A DNA stretch of 13,815 nucleotides. It comes from Haloarcula sp. (GTDB lineage Archaea; Halobacteriota; Halobacteria; Halobacteriales; Haloarculaceae). A model generated the notes under the pieces. The model made no database searches. It saw nothing but the letters and a program-made list of their open reading frames with translations, and was not told where the DNA came from. A program made the position numbers and the translations under genes. The stretch is taken from assembly GCA_028275075.1 (NCBI GenBank), contig JAQCNK010000224.1, forward strand, positions 1 to 13,815, written 5' to 3'. Of this stretch, positions 1 through 7,178 are shown piece by piece (positions within the stretch are counted from its first letter, which is position 1; every line of letters starts with the position of its first letter).

Positions 1-1520
1 ATTTCGTTGAAAATGACTTCCTGATCGGTAGTGCGCTCGCCGTGGATCGTCACCCACGAGAGATCAGCGTCGAGGCCGTCGGCGGCGGCCGCATAGAACC
101 CCTCCTTAGCCTCCTGCCACGGTAGCTCCGTCACGGGGTGGTCTTCGACAACGAGCCCGCGGATGAGCCCGACAGTCAGCGCCTGGAGACCGATCATATC
201 CGTGACGTGGGGCTGTGTCGGTAGCGGGCGGTACTCGATGCGAAGCGACCGCTCGTCACTGGCCCCCTCAACCGGCGTCCCGCCGATGACACAGCGGAGC
301 CAGCGCCAGTAGGTCCCCCGCTTGTGGTCGAACTCCCAGATTTCGTCTTCGAGGCTCTGTCGCTCGCTCTCGTCGAGCCACTCCCGCAGGAACGGGCCAA
401 AGAGATCGTCGTCGACGACCCGGTCGACCACGTCCGAGGCGGCGTCGATGTCGTGGGGGACCTTCACCTTCGGGTTCTCACTCGTGTTGACAGACTGCTC
501 GAACGCCGAGATACGCAACTCGTGGTCAGTGTTCGCACAGAGCCACTCGCCGTCCGTGTCGGAGGGGTAGAAATCCGCCGGCAGGAACGGCGAGTTCACT
601 GACAGCGCGAGCAACGGTCCAAGTGTTCTGATGGCCGCATTGTAGTACTCTGGGAAGGTGTCGGTGTCGGGAATCTGGAGGTGTGGCTGGATCGACGTGG
701 CCAGTGACTCAAACAGAATCGTCGGGAACGACCCCTCGTAGCCCGGCACGGAGAAGTTGATCGACCCGTCGGTGTGCCTGACTGCCTCGTTGTCGAGTGC
801 GACATAGCGGGGCGCCTGTCGCATGTTGTCGGCCAGAACCACGCCGTCGCGCTGCTCGTGTGCCGAGAGATAGTTCTCGCCACCCTCCGCGGGCGGAATA
901 GTCCACATCGCGTCCAAGATCAACTCGCAGTCTTGCTCGCTCGCCTGCTGGCGGGCCTGTTTTGTTTGCATCTCGACGGCCGTGGTCTGGACCTCCATGC
1001 CTGCCCCGTCGAAAGTGTTGGGTGCAGTGTTAATCTCCGCGTTGTGAAGCCCCAGTTCCTTGTTAGCCTCACCGTCGAACACCACGTCGGGCAGCCTCGT
1101 GAGCCGTCCCGCCCACTCCTCCGGATCGATAGACGGCTCGCTGTCGGTTTCAGCTTCGATGGCTTGTTCGGGTTCGGCCGGCGCTGGCTCCGCAGGTTCC
1201 TCCGGCGCGAGCGGGCTATCCGAGTTGACTGCAAGCGACGCTCCCTCGGCGGAGTCCGCCTGCGGTTCGAGCGACCCGTCCCACGCGTTGCCGCCGCCAG
1301 AGTGGTCATCTGTACGCTGCTCATCGACTCTGGGCGACTCCGGAACGCTGTTGATAGCGTACAGTTCGACCTCCAGTCCGACAGAGAAATCCGCATTGTC
1401 GAACTCGCCGGCCGCGATGGCCCGACGAAGCGTTTCGGCCTGTGCGTCGACCCGGTCGGTGAACGTTCCATATGTTTCCTCGGCCAGCGAGCGGCACACC
1501 AGGTCGACGATATCGTCCAT
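1..1520 (-). CDS. Glutamate-cysteine ligase (GCS2) family protein, 3' part missing
   Basis: Open reading frame of 506 codons that begins with ATG at 1520 and is still open at the left edge, so the C-terminus is missing. Seen in the translation: GLEVELYAIN (about 48-57), an acidic-residue motif like the ATP/Mg-binding strand of GCS2 enzymes; ELGLHNAEIN (155-164); SINFSVPGYEG (253-263); IEYRPLPTQP (428-437). These resemble the carboxylate-amine ligase fold that joins glutamate to an amine such as cysteine. Haloarchaea use gamma-glutamylcysteine as a thiol, so a redox role is possible, but haloarchaea may hold paralogues and I cannot say that this is the true gshA. Residues about 62-137 form a low-complexity Pro/Glu/Ala/Ser-rich stretch, probably a disordered insertion. 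The ATG is supported by a TATA box placed for a leaderless transcript. It lies 76 bp downstream of the trkA stop, with its own promoter. Family is fairly sure, substrate is not. Confidence 0.8.
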   Translation of the reverse strand, partial: MDDIVDLVCRSLAEETYGTFTDRVDAQAETLRRAIAAGEFDNADFSVGLEVELYAINSVPESPRVDEQRTDDHSGGGNAWDGSLEPQADSAEGASLAVNSDSPLAPEEPAEPAPAEPEQAIEAETDSEPSIDPEEWAGRLTRLPDVVFDGEANKELGLHNAEINTAPNTFDGAGMEVQTTAVEMQTKQARQQASEQDCELILDAMWTIPPAEGGENYLSAHEQRDGVVLADNMRQAPRYVALDNEAVRHTDGSINFSVPGYEGSFPTILFESLATSIQPHLQIPDTDTFPEYYNAAIRTLGPLLALSVNSPFLPADFYPSDTDGEWLCANTDHELRISAFEQSVNTSENPKVKVPHDIDAASDVVDRVVDDDLFGPFLREWLDESERQSLEDEIWEFDHKRGTYWRWLRCVIGGTPVEGASDERSLRIEYRPLPTQPHVTDMIGLQALTVGLIRGLVVEDHPVTELPWQEAKEGFYAAAADGLDADLSWVTIHGERTTDQEVIFNE

Positions 1521-1540
1521 GCAGCAACTGTGGCGGCTCC

Positions 1541-1550
1541 TGTATTATAA
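1541..1550 (-). promoter_or_regulatory. TATA box of the GCS2-family gene (leaderless promoter)
   Basis: On the minus strand the sequence TTATAATACA lies with its centre about 26 nt before the ATG at 1520. This is the archaeal TATA-to-start-site distance, so transcription should begin at or within a few bases of the start codon. There is no Shine-Dalgarno before the ATG, which fits a leaderless mRNA of the kind common in haloarchaea. Confidence 0.6.
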
Positions 1551-1596
1551 GTGCCCCGGGCGATAGCCAGTGTTTCAGGTGGGCCGTCCCGGCACC

Positions 1597-2244
1597 CTAC
1601 CCGTGAAAGAGCTGGACCACTTCGTCGACGACATCCGGTTCGACAGCGACGAGATACTGCTCCCCGGCGGTGAGTGCCAGCTCGGGGGTTGCGACACCGC
1701 CGCCGTCGGAGATGACGAGGGTCCCGCTCGGGAACCGGACCTCGGAGAGCTGTTTGCCAGCAGCCGGAGCACCCTCAGCGACTCGTATATGCATTACGTC
1801 GACATCTGCCGTGATATCGGCCACCGTCTCGATATCCGAGCCGGCGATTTCGTTAGCCGCAACCTTCGCGCCCGCGCTCTCAGGAAACACCACAGCGTCG
1901 ACAAGCTCGGTGTAAGCGTCACCGTCGCTTTCCTCGATGCGAGCGACTGTCCTGACAGCCGGGTTCAGCTCCGTAGCCGCCAGACAGGTGGCGAGGTTGA
2001 CCCCCGATTTACCCGTAAGCCCCGCCACCACGTCTGCCCTGTCGATGCCCGCCTGTTCGAGGATATCCGGGTTCGTCGCGTCACCCTGAATGACCGTCGC
2101 GATCCACTCGTCTGCGACCCGGTCGACGGTCTCTCCGTCAGGCTCGATGATAGTGACCGCGTCGCCGCGGTCGGCGAGGTGGATCGCTGTCTGGAAGCCG
2201 ACACGTCCGCCGCCTGCGATTATCACGCGAAGGTTACCTGTCAT
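1597..2244 (-). CDS. trkA: TrkA family protein (RCK-N and RCK-C domains)
   Basis: 215 residues. The N-terminal half is a Rossmann-type RCK-N (TrkA-N) domain: the dinucleotide motif GGGRVG is at 11-16, an acidic residue (E34) ends the second strand as expected for NAD(H) binding, and there follow GDATNP (about 54-59) and VVAGLTG. Residues about 130-215 match RCK-C (TrkA-C), a small ligand-binding domain, ending in EQYLVAVEPDVVDEVVQLF. Such proteins are cytoplasmic gating subunits of ion transporters, classically TrkH/KtrB potassium uptake. No TrkH is present here. The gene starts 2 bp after the stop of an APC amino acid transporter and is surely co-transcribed with it, so its partner may be that transporter rather than a potassium channel. 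The family assignment is firm; the gene symbol is a family label, and the physiological partner is inferred. Confidence 0.88.
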   Translation of the reverse strand: MTGNLRVIIAGGGRVGFQTAIHLADRGDAVTIIEPDGETVDRVADEWIATVIQGDATNPDILEQAGIDRADVVAGLTGKSGVNLATCLAATELNPAVRTVARIEESDGDAYTELVDAVVFPESAGAKVAANEIAGSDIETVADITADVDVMHIRVAEGAPAAGKQLSEVRFPSGTLVISDGGGVATPELALTAGEQYLVAVEPDVVDEVVQLFHG

Positions 2245-2246
2245 TG

Positions 2247-3695
2247 TTAGTCATCCTCGGAAACAGCGTCAGGGCTCGGTTCATCCTCGGGACGCCGGGA
2301 GGGCAGGAGCCGATCGCGGCTCATGTACCCGATTGCGCCCACCCCGAGCCAGCCGGCGCTCAGAAGCAGCGCAAGGGGGTCTGTCCGAACCAGAAACACG
2401 ATCAGGACAACGGCCAGCACGAGGTTGAGAACGATGCCGAGTATTGGTGGGAGCGGATAGTAGGGGAGTTCGTACGGCCGGTCCATATCCGGGCGCTCCC
2501 GATGGAGCTTGATCACCGCACCGTTGACGACGACGAAGGACAGCAGGAAAAAAAGGCTCGACATGTTGCCGGCGCTCTGGGTCGGGAGGGCAACAGAGCC
2601 AAGCATCACCAAGGCACTACCGAGAATCGCGGCAAACGGCGTCCCGTACCGGTGGTGGATCTTCCCGAACCGCGGGAGGAGCTGGCCTTCCCGCCCCATA
2701 GAGAAGGCAACGCGCGAGGAGGCGATAACGACGGCGTTCAACGCTGTCAGGGTCGAAAACACCGCCCCGAAAACGATGATAGCGCCGCCGTTCTTGATGA
2801 TCGGAAGCCCGGTCGGCATGAACTCCGTTGCGGCCTGTGCGATACCCGCCTCCCCCGCTGCAGCCAGTCCGTCGGCGCCAAGCGTGGCGATGGCTACGGA
2901 GACCACCGCGACGTACACCACGATTGTCGCCGCGAGACTGACAAAGATGGCTTTGGGGATGTTCTCGCGTGGGTTCTTCACCTCCTCGGTGACTGTGGTG
3001 ATGAGATCGTACCCCTCGAAGGCGATGAACGTCAGTCCCATCGCCGGCAAGAGCGCGTAGACCCCGGTTTCGGCCGGGAAGAGCGGCTGGAACTCAGCGG
3101 ACGAGAACATCGGGGAAGTGGCACCGAAGGCGACGAACACGAGCAGTATCGTCACCTTCGTCGCCGTGAAGATGGTCTCGACGCTCCCGCTTGCTGCCGT
3201 CGAAACGGCGTTGATTGCCACGAACAGGAGCACTGCAAAAAACGCGAGTCCGAGACCTGGCGGGACGGCGAGGCCAATACCCGGGACAGCAACTGTACCG
3301 ACGGTATCGGGCGCGGGGGACAGCCCGTAGACGTGGAGCAGTTCGATGAAGTTCGGCGCAAAGCCCAGCGCGTACAGCCCACCGGCGATCATGTATGCGA
3401 ACCACAACATCCACCCCATCATGAACGAGGGGAAGTCATCGAATATCTCCCTGACGAAAGCGTACCCGCCGCCGCTCTTTGGAATTGCGGAGGCCAGTTC
3501 AGCGTACGAAAGCGCTGTGAACGCCGTGACGACACCGTTCAGGACGAACACAAGCAGCGCCGCCGGGCCGGCCAGTTCCGCGGCCAGACCTGTCAGCACG
3601 AAGATCCCGGCGCCGATCATCGCACCCATGCCGATCATGCTCGCGTCGAGCAACCCAAGTTCGGCCTCTGGGGAGCGGTTACGCTGCCCACTCAT
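2247..3695 (-). CDS. APC superfamily amino acid permease
   Basis: 482 residues with about 12 hydrophobic segments. The first membrane helix carries MIGMGAMIGAGIFVLTG (20-36), the unwound glycine-rich substrate-binding motif of APC transporters. The conserved loop SAIPKSGGGYAFVRE and the cytoplasmic motif EEVKNPRENIPKAI are also present. The tail after the last helix is short and acidic (RRPEDEPSPDAVSEDD). The protein sits in the cytoplasmic membrane and probably imports or exchanges amino acids or related amines with cations; the substrate cannot be read from the sequence. It is followed after 2 bp by trkA, an unusual pairing for this family. The ATG at 3695 lies about 30 nt downstream of an A-rich TATA-like element, and the promoter overlaps the end of the gamma-carbonic-anhydrase-like gene, so the pair could also be read through from that gene. 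Confidence 0.88.
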   Translation of the reverse strand: MSGQRNRSPEAELGLLDASMIGMGAMIGAGIFVLTGLAAELAGPAALLVFVLNGVVTAFTALSYAELASAIPKSGGGYAFVREIFDDFPSFMMGWMLWFAYMIAGGLYALGFAPNFIELLHVYGLSPAPDTVGTVAVPGIGLAVPPGLGLAFFAVLLFVAINAVSTAASGSVETIFTATKVTILLVFVAFGATSPMFSSAEFQPLFPAETGVYALLPAMGLTFIAFEGYDLITTVTEEVKNPRENIPKAIFVSLAATIVVYVAVVSVAIATLGADGLAAAGEAGIAQAATEFMPTGLPIIKNGGAIIVFGAVFSTLTALNAVVIASSRVAFSMGREGQLLPRFGKIHHRYGTPFAAILGSALVMLGSVALPTQSAGNMSSLFFLLSFVVVNGAVIKLHRERPDMDRPYELPYYPLPPILGIVLNLVLAVVLIVFLVRTDPLALLLSAGWLGVGAIGYMSRDRLLPSRRPEDEPSPDAVSEDD

Positions 3696-3720
3696 TGACC
3701 TGTCTTACAGTCCATCAAGA

Positions 3721-3734
3721 GGATACTTTTTTCG
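3721..3734 (-). promoter_or_regulatory. Probable promoter of the APC permease-trkA pair
   Basis: On the minus strand CGAAAAAAGTATCC lies about 26-39 nt before the ATG at 3695. The CGAAAA part resembles the archaeal BRE and the AAGTAT part a weak TATA box. Initiation would fall within a few bases of the start codon. It is in the 46-bp gap between the end of the hexapeptide-protein gene and the permease start. Confidence 0.35.
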
Positions 3735-3741
3735 ATGGGCA

Positions 3742-4260
3742 TTACTCGTACTCGAACAGATCTTCGTGGCGAGCGGCCAGATTGGCGTAATCACCCGACG
3801 AGAAGGCCTCGAACACTTCGTCGGGGTCGATTGTTGTCTCCGAGAGCGGTGTCACCTGTGCGGGGCTGCCGCGGACGAACGACTCGGCGGGCACCTCGTA
3901 GCCCGGCGGCACGACGGTCCCCATGGCGACGATGGAGCCGTTCCCGATGGTCGCGTCGCTGACGGTGGAGTTGAATCCGACGAGCGCCCCGTCTTTCACC
4001 TCGGCGTCGTTGAGGACGGCGCCGTGGCCCACCATCACCTTCTTGCCGACGGTGGAGGCGTGGAGAATGGCCCCGTCACCGATCGCGGTCTCGCGGCCAA
4101 CCTCGACCGGGGCGACATCGCCCCGGAGCACCGCGCCCGGCCAGACGTTCGCGTTCGGTCCGACAGTCACGTCGCCGACGACCGTTGCCTCGCGGCTGAC
4201 GTGAGCGTACCCGTGGATGTTGGGCTCGGCTCCCTCGAACGCGTACTCGCGGCTGTCCAT
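3742..4260 (-). CDS. Gamma-carbonic-anhydrase-like hexapeptide-repeat protein
   Basis: 172 residues, the usual length of the gamma-carbonic anhydrase/YrdA/CaiE group. Repeated hexapeptides of the [LIV]-G-x4 type (VVGDVTVGPNANVW, GDGAILHAS, VGKKVMVGHG, VGFNSTVSDATIGNG) predict a left-handed beta-helix that forms a trimer. The conserved pair R47 and D49 (LRGD) is present, as are two of the three expected zinc-ligand histidines, H67 in ILHAS and H79 in VGHG. The third, five residues after H79, is asparagine (N84). Activity as a carbonic anhydrase is therefore doubtful; related proteins act as acyltransferases or have no known reaction. It precedes the APC permease-trkA pair by 46 bp on the same strand and follows palindromic repeat copy A. 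The fold is certain, the function is not. Confidence 0.85.
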   Translation of the reverse strand: MDSREYAFEGAEPNIHGYAHVSREATVVGDVTVGPNANVWPGAVLRGDVAPVEVGRETAIGDGAILHASTVGKKVMVGHGAVLNDAEVKDGALVGFNSTVSDATIGNGSIVAMGTVVPPGYEVPAESFVRGSPAQVTPLSETTIDPDEVFEAFSSGDYANLAARHEDLFEYE

Positions 4261-4303
4261 ACGACTACCGCGAGTTGACTATCGAAAAAGATACCGGTCG
4301 CTT

Positions 4304-4383
4304 ACACTGGTGGCTGTAACAAACTGACGTAGTTCGCCACCCCGAGATGGCGAATATCTTTACGAACTTACAGCCACCAGTAT
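4304..4383 (-). repeat. Palindromic element, copy A (80 bp)
   Basis: Imperfect palindrome with 16-bp terminal inverted repeats (15 of 16 paired; outer arm ACTGGTGGCTGTAA) and a central hairpin TTCGCCA / TGGCGAA (4333-4339 and 4348-4354) with an 8-nt loop. Read on the minus strand it matches copy C on the plus strand without gaps at 72 of 80 positions. Its outermost base is the last base of the stop codon of the APC-USP gene, so it follows that gene with no gap. No coding potential. It may be a MITE-like mobile element or a 3'-end RNA structure. Confidence 0.85.
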
Positions 4384-6557
4384 TAGAAGGTCATCTGTTC
4401 GAGGAGCCGCCGTATCATCGACGGTCGGCCCGACTCGTGGGGGTAGACAGTGACGGTCGTACAGCCGGGATTCGGGACAGTCGGCCCGTTGTCCAGCAGG
4501 GCGTTACGAAGGCGCTGGTCGGCGCCCCGCCGCACCAGTAGCTCCGGTTGTGGCGGGACACCACCGTCAGTCCGGAACGCCTCCGACCGCACCGGGACCG
4601 AGAGCATCGACGACAGTTCGGACTGGTAGTCGGAGATCGTCCGCTGTTGCTCGTCGCTTCCGTTTCCTGGGTGCCACAGCGAGACGTCGCCGGCGTTTGC
4701 CTCGGCGATGTCACCGGCGATTTTCACACCGAGTGGCGGGTACGGACCGCCGTCGCCGGATATCGCGATGTTTTCAGGGCTGTTGTAGCCGAGGTTGTCG
4801 ACGAGAAGCACGTCACAATGGGCGTGTCTGACGACCCAGTCGATAGGGTCGCCACCGATTCGTGATCGCAGTCGGAGCGGTTCGTGTTCGGCCACGATAC
4901 TGTCGACGCCACGGTTTTTCGCGAAGTTGACGATAGCGTGTTTCGTGTCGTGGCTGACGATTTCGTCCGCCTCAACCTCGACGCCGAGTTCGTCGGCGAG
5001 CGCCTCCGTCCGTTTCTCGAAGGAAACGTCTGCCGACGACTGGACCGTCCTGTCGTCGGTCAGCGGGACCTGGTCAGGGACCTCCTGAAACCGGACGGCA
5101 ACGACTCGGCCGTCGTCGGCCCGCAAGAGGTCCGCCGCCAGCGCGACGAGTGCGCGCTCACGCGCACCGCCGTCGTCTTTGGTCAGTGGGACGAGTATCT
5201 CGTTTGGGTTGCGCTTGATTTCGGACTCGACATCCGTCAGCGCTTCTCGACCGACCTGCCGGCGGATGGCGTCAGTCGCTGCGCCCTCCCGGTCGACTCG
5301 CGGGCGGACGTAGCCGAGATACCAGACGACGCTCGCGACAACGATGACGACCGCGCCGAGGAGCGCGACGGTCCCCATCTGCGTGAGCAACAGGAGTCCA
5401 GACACTGCGCCAAAGATCTGAAGCCACGGGTACAGCGGCGAGGTGAATTCAGGTTCGTACTCCGTCGATCCCTCGCGGAAGGCGACGACGGCGACGTTGA
5501 TGAGGGCAAACACCATAATCTGGAACGCGCTCGCGAGCTTCGCGATATCCAGTATCGGGACGAAGGCGATGAGCACGAGCAACACCCCACCGGTGAGTGT
5601 GATGGCGTTCAGCGGCGTTCCGAACCGGTCGCTCACCTCGGAGAGTGACGGGGGGGCGAGCTGGTCGCGGCTCATCGCGAAGGGGTAGCGAGACGAGGAG
5701 AGAATGCCCGCATTGGCCGTCGATATCAGTGCGAGGATGGCAGCAAGGATGACTGCCACGACGCCGGCCTGTCCCAGCGTCGCCTCGGCCGCGACCGCGA
5801 CAGGCGTCAGCGAACCGGCGACGCTACCGGGGTCGGTGACACCGACGAGGACGGCCACGATGCCGACGTACAGCAGCGTCGTGAACACGAGCGATCCGAT
5901 GATGCCAAGCGGGATATTCCGGCCGGGATCTTCGACTTCCTCGGCCACGCTGGCGACCTTGGTGACACCGGCATAAGAGACGAACACCAGGCCGGTCGCC
6001 GCCAGTATCCCGCCGACGCCCGACCCGAAGAAGTTCGCGTAGTTGGCAGACTGGACGCTCGGGGCGCTGCCGGCGGCGAACCAGCCAAGCGCCGCCAGCA
6101 TGATGACGACGATAGCGACCTGGAGTCGGCCGGTCTGTTTGGCGCCGACGATATTGACGAGGATTAAGACCGCGGCAAGCGCGAGCGCGACCTGTGTCAT
6201 CGGGAGGTCAACGAGCAAGAGGAGGTAGGGGACACCGCCGACGAGAGCGAGTGCACCCTTGAACGACAGCGAGAACCAGGTTCCGACGCCGGCGATAGTT
6301 CCGAGCAGCGGGCCCATCCCGCGCTCGATATAGATGTAGGTCCCGCCGGCCTCGGGCATCGCGGTCGCCATTTCGGATTTCGAGAGGGCGGCGGGCACCA
6401 CAAGCAGGCCGGCCAGTGCGTACGCGACGATGACCGCCGGGCCGGCGATTTTCAGGGCCAGTGCGGGGAGAATGAAGATACCGCTGCCGATCATCGCGCC
6501 GATACTGATAGCCAATACGGATGGGAGTCCGAGATCACGTTCGAGGTCTTTCGTCAT
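4383..6557 (-). CDS. APC superfamily transporter with C-terminal tandem USP domains
   Basis: 724 residues. Residues 1-418 form an APC permease: SIGAMIGSGIFILPA (18-32) in the first helix, ATAMPEAGGTYIYIERG (64-80), and VAEEVEDPGRNIP (204-216). Residues about 452-588 form a cytoplasmic universal stress (UspA) domain, starting NEILVPLTK and ending HAHCDVLLVDN. A second, more diverged USP-like unit covers about 595-706 and ends in TVTVYP. USP domains often bind ATP or AMP, so the tail may couple transport to energy or stress state; this is inference. The substrate is unknown, possibly amino acids. The ATG overlaps the stop of the upstream RCK-like gene (ATGA, 4 bp), so the two are translationally coupled. 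The stop codon abuts palindromic element copy A. APC-USP fusions are known in haloarchaea, so the architecture is real and not a frameshift artefact. Confidence 0.9.
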   Translation of the reverse strand: MTKDLERDLGLPSVLAISIGAMIGSGIFILPALALKIAGPAVIVAYALAGLLVVPAALSKSEMATAMPEAGGTYIYIERGMGPLLGTIAGVGTWFSLSFKGALALVGGVPYLLLLVDLPMTQVALALAAVLILVNIVGAKQTGRLQVAIVVIMLAALGWFAAGSAPSVQSANYANFFGSGVGGILAATGLVFVSYAGVTKVASVAEEVEDPGRNIPLGIIGSLVFTTLLYVGIVAVLVGVTDPGSVAGSLTPVAVAAEATLGQAGVVAVILAAILALISTANAGILSSSRYPFAMSRDQLAPPSLSEVSDRFGTPLNAITLTGGVLLVLIAFVPILDIAKLASAFQIMVFALINVAVVAFREGSTEYEPEFTSPLYPWLQIFGAVSGLLLLTQMGTVALLGAVVIVVASVVWYLGYVRPRVDREGAATDAIRRQVGREALTDVESEIKRNPNEILVPLTKDDGGARERALVALAADLLRADDGRVVAVRFQEVPDQVPLTDDRTVQSSADVSFEKRTEALADELGVEVEADEIVSHDTKHAIVNFAKNRGVDSIVAEHEPLRLRSRIGGDPIDWVVRHAHCDVLLVDNLGYNSPENIAISGDGGPYPPLGVKIAGDIAEANAGDVSLWHPGNGSDEQQRTISDYQSELSSMLSVPVRSEAFRTDGGVPPQPELLVRRGADQRLRNALLDNGPTVPNPGCTTVTVYPHESGRPSMIRRLLEQMTF

Positions 6558-7021
6558 GGATTGGGTTCTGTTGGTTCGGGAAGTGTCTGCTCGACCGCGT
6601 CACCGAGCGCCGAAGCGAGACAGGTCGACCCACAGACGACGGTCGTCGCTGCGTCGTTCAGGGCCGCCCGGCGCTTTGGGTTGTTCAGCAACACGACGAT
6701 ATCTTCGACGCTAAATCGGGTCCGGAGCAGTTGCCGAGCCAATAACGTCTGCCGGTCGCGGCCTAACGCGAGGACCGCAACCGTCGCCTCGCTTGCATCG
6801 GCGGTGGCGAGTGTCTCGTGTGTCGTCACGTCGCCGACAACCGTGCTGACGCCATCGGGGGCCGCGGTCGCGACTGTGTCTCGGTCGGTAACCAGCGTGA
6901 CAGGGGCCACGTCGAAGCCCGCCGTCAGCGCCACGCCAGCGTGGCTGTCACTGATGACGAGCAGCGACGGTGTCGTCGATGAACCAGTGATCCGGTCCAG
7001 CAGGCGGGTTCGGAGTGTCAT
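6554..7021 (-). CDS. Degenerate TrkA-N/RCK-N-like protein, partner of the APC-USP transporter
   Basis: 155 residues from ATG 7021 (MTLRTRLLDR). The pattern of strands and helices follows an RCK-N Rossmann domain: SLLVISDS (19-26), VTLVTDRD (41-48), STVVGDVT (59-66), ATVAVLALG (79-87), EDIVVLLNNPKRRAAL (106-121), TTVVCGS (126-132). The glycine motif GxGxxG is replaced by SDSHAG (24-29), so ordinary NAD binding is unlikely, although the acidic D46 after strand 2 remains. There is no RCK-C domain. The start is uncertain: the frame also opens at ATG 7051 and GTG 7078, and a TTTATC box at about 7102-7109 lies at a leaderless distance from 7078. I prefer 7021 because the domain begins there. The stop overlaps the APC-USP start by 4 bp, so the protein is very probably a subunit or regulator of that transporter. 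Confidence 0.7.
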   Translation of the reverse strand: MTLRTRLLDRITGSSTTPSLLVISDSHAGVALTAGFDVAPVTLVTDRDTVATAAPDGVSTVVGDVTTHETLATADASEATVAVLALGRDRQTLLARQLLRTRFSVEDIVVLLNNPKRRAALNDAATTVVCGSTCLASALGDAVEQTLPEPTEPNP

Positions 7022-7092
7022 TTCGTGTTGTCGTGGGCGGTGTCGAGGCATCGAATCGCCGTCGCACCGCGCAGTCACTATCCACCACTATA

Positions 7093-7167
7093 TTCCGGAA
7101 CCCGATAAAGAGTTGGTTTTCAGTTCTGTTTCGGAAGGCTACCGAGGCATATATACAATTTACGGAA
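7093..7167. promoter_or_regulatory. Promoter region with three TTNCGGAA boxes
   Basis: The AT-rich gap between the Lrp-type gene and the RCK-like gene holds TTCCGGAA (7093-7100), TTTCGGAA (7129-7136) and TTACGGAA (7160-7167), spaced 36 and 31 bp. TATA-like sequences on the minus strand are TATATATG (about 7148-7155) and TTTATC (about 7104-7109). The boxes flank both possible TATA elements of the RCK-like/APC-USP operon, so they may be binding sites for a regulator; the neighbouring Lrp-type protein is the obvious candidate. This is inference from sequence repetition only. Confidence 0.45.
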
Positions 7168-7178
7168 TTATAATCTCA

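Noticed and set aside
774..1550. Plus-strand frame opposite the GCS2-family gene
   Set aside because: Arg-rich composition without motifs; the minus frame has GCS2 motifs and a well-placed TATA box.
2244..3698. Long plus-strand frame of 484 codons
   Set aside because: It is the antisense of the APC permease. The product is hydrophilic, rich in Arg/His/Asp and low in recognisable motifs, whereas the minus strand encodes a clear 12-helix transporter.
4304..4383. Bacterial-type intrinsic terminator
   Set aside because: The hairpin is long and bipartite, and no U-tract directly follows it in the sense direction; archaeal termination does not need such a hairpin.
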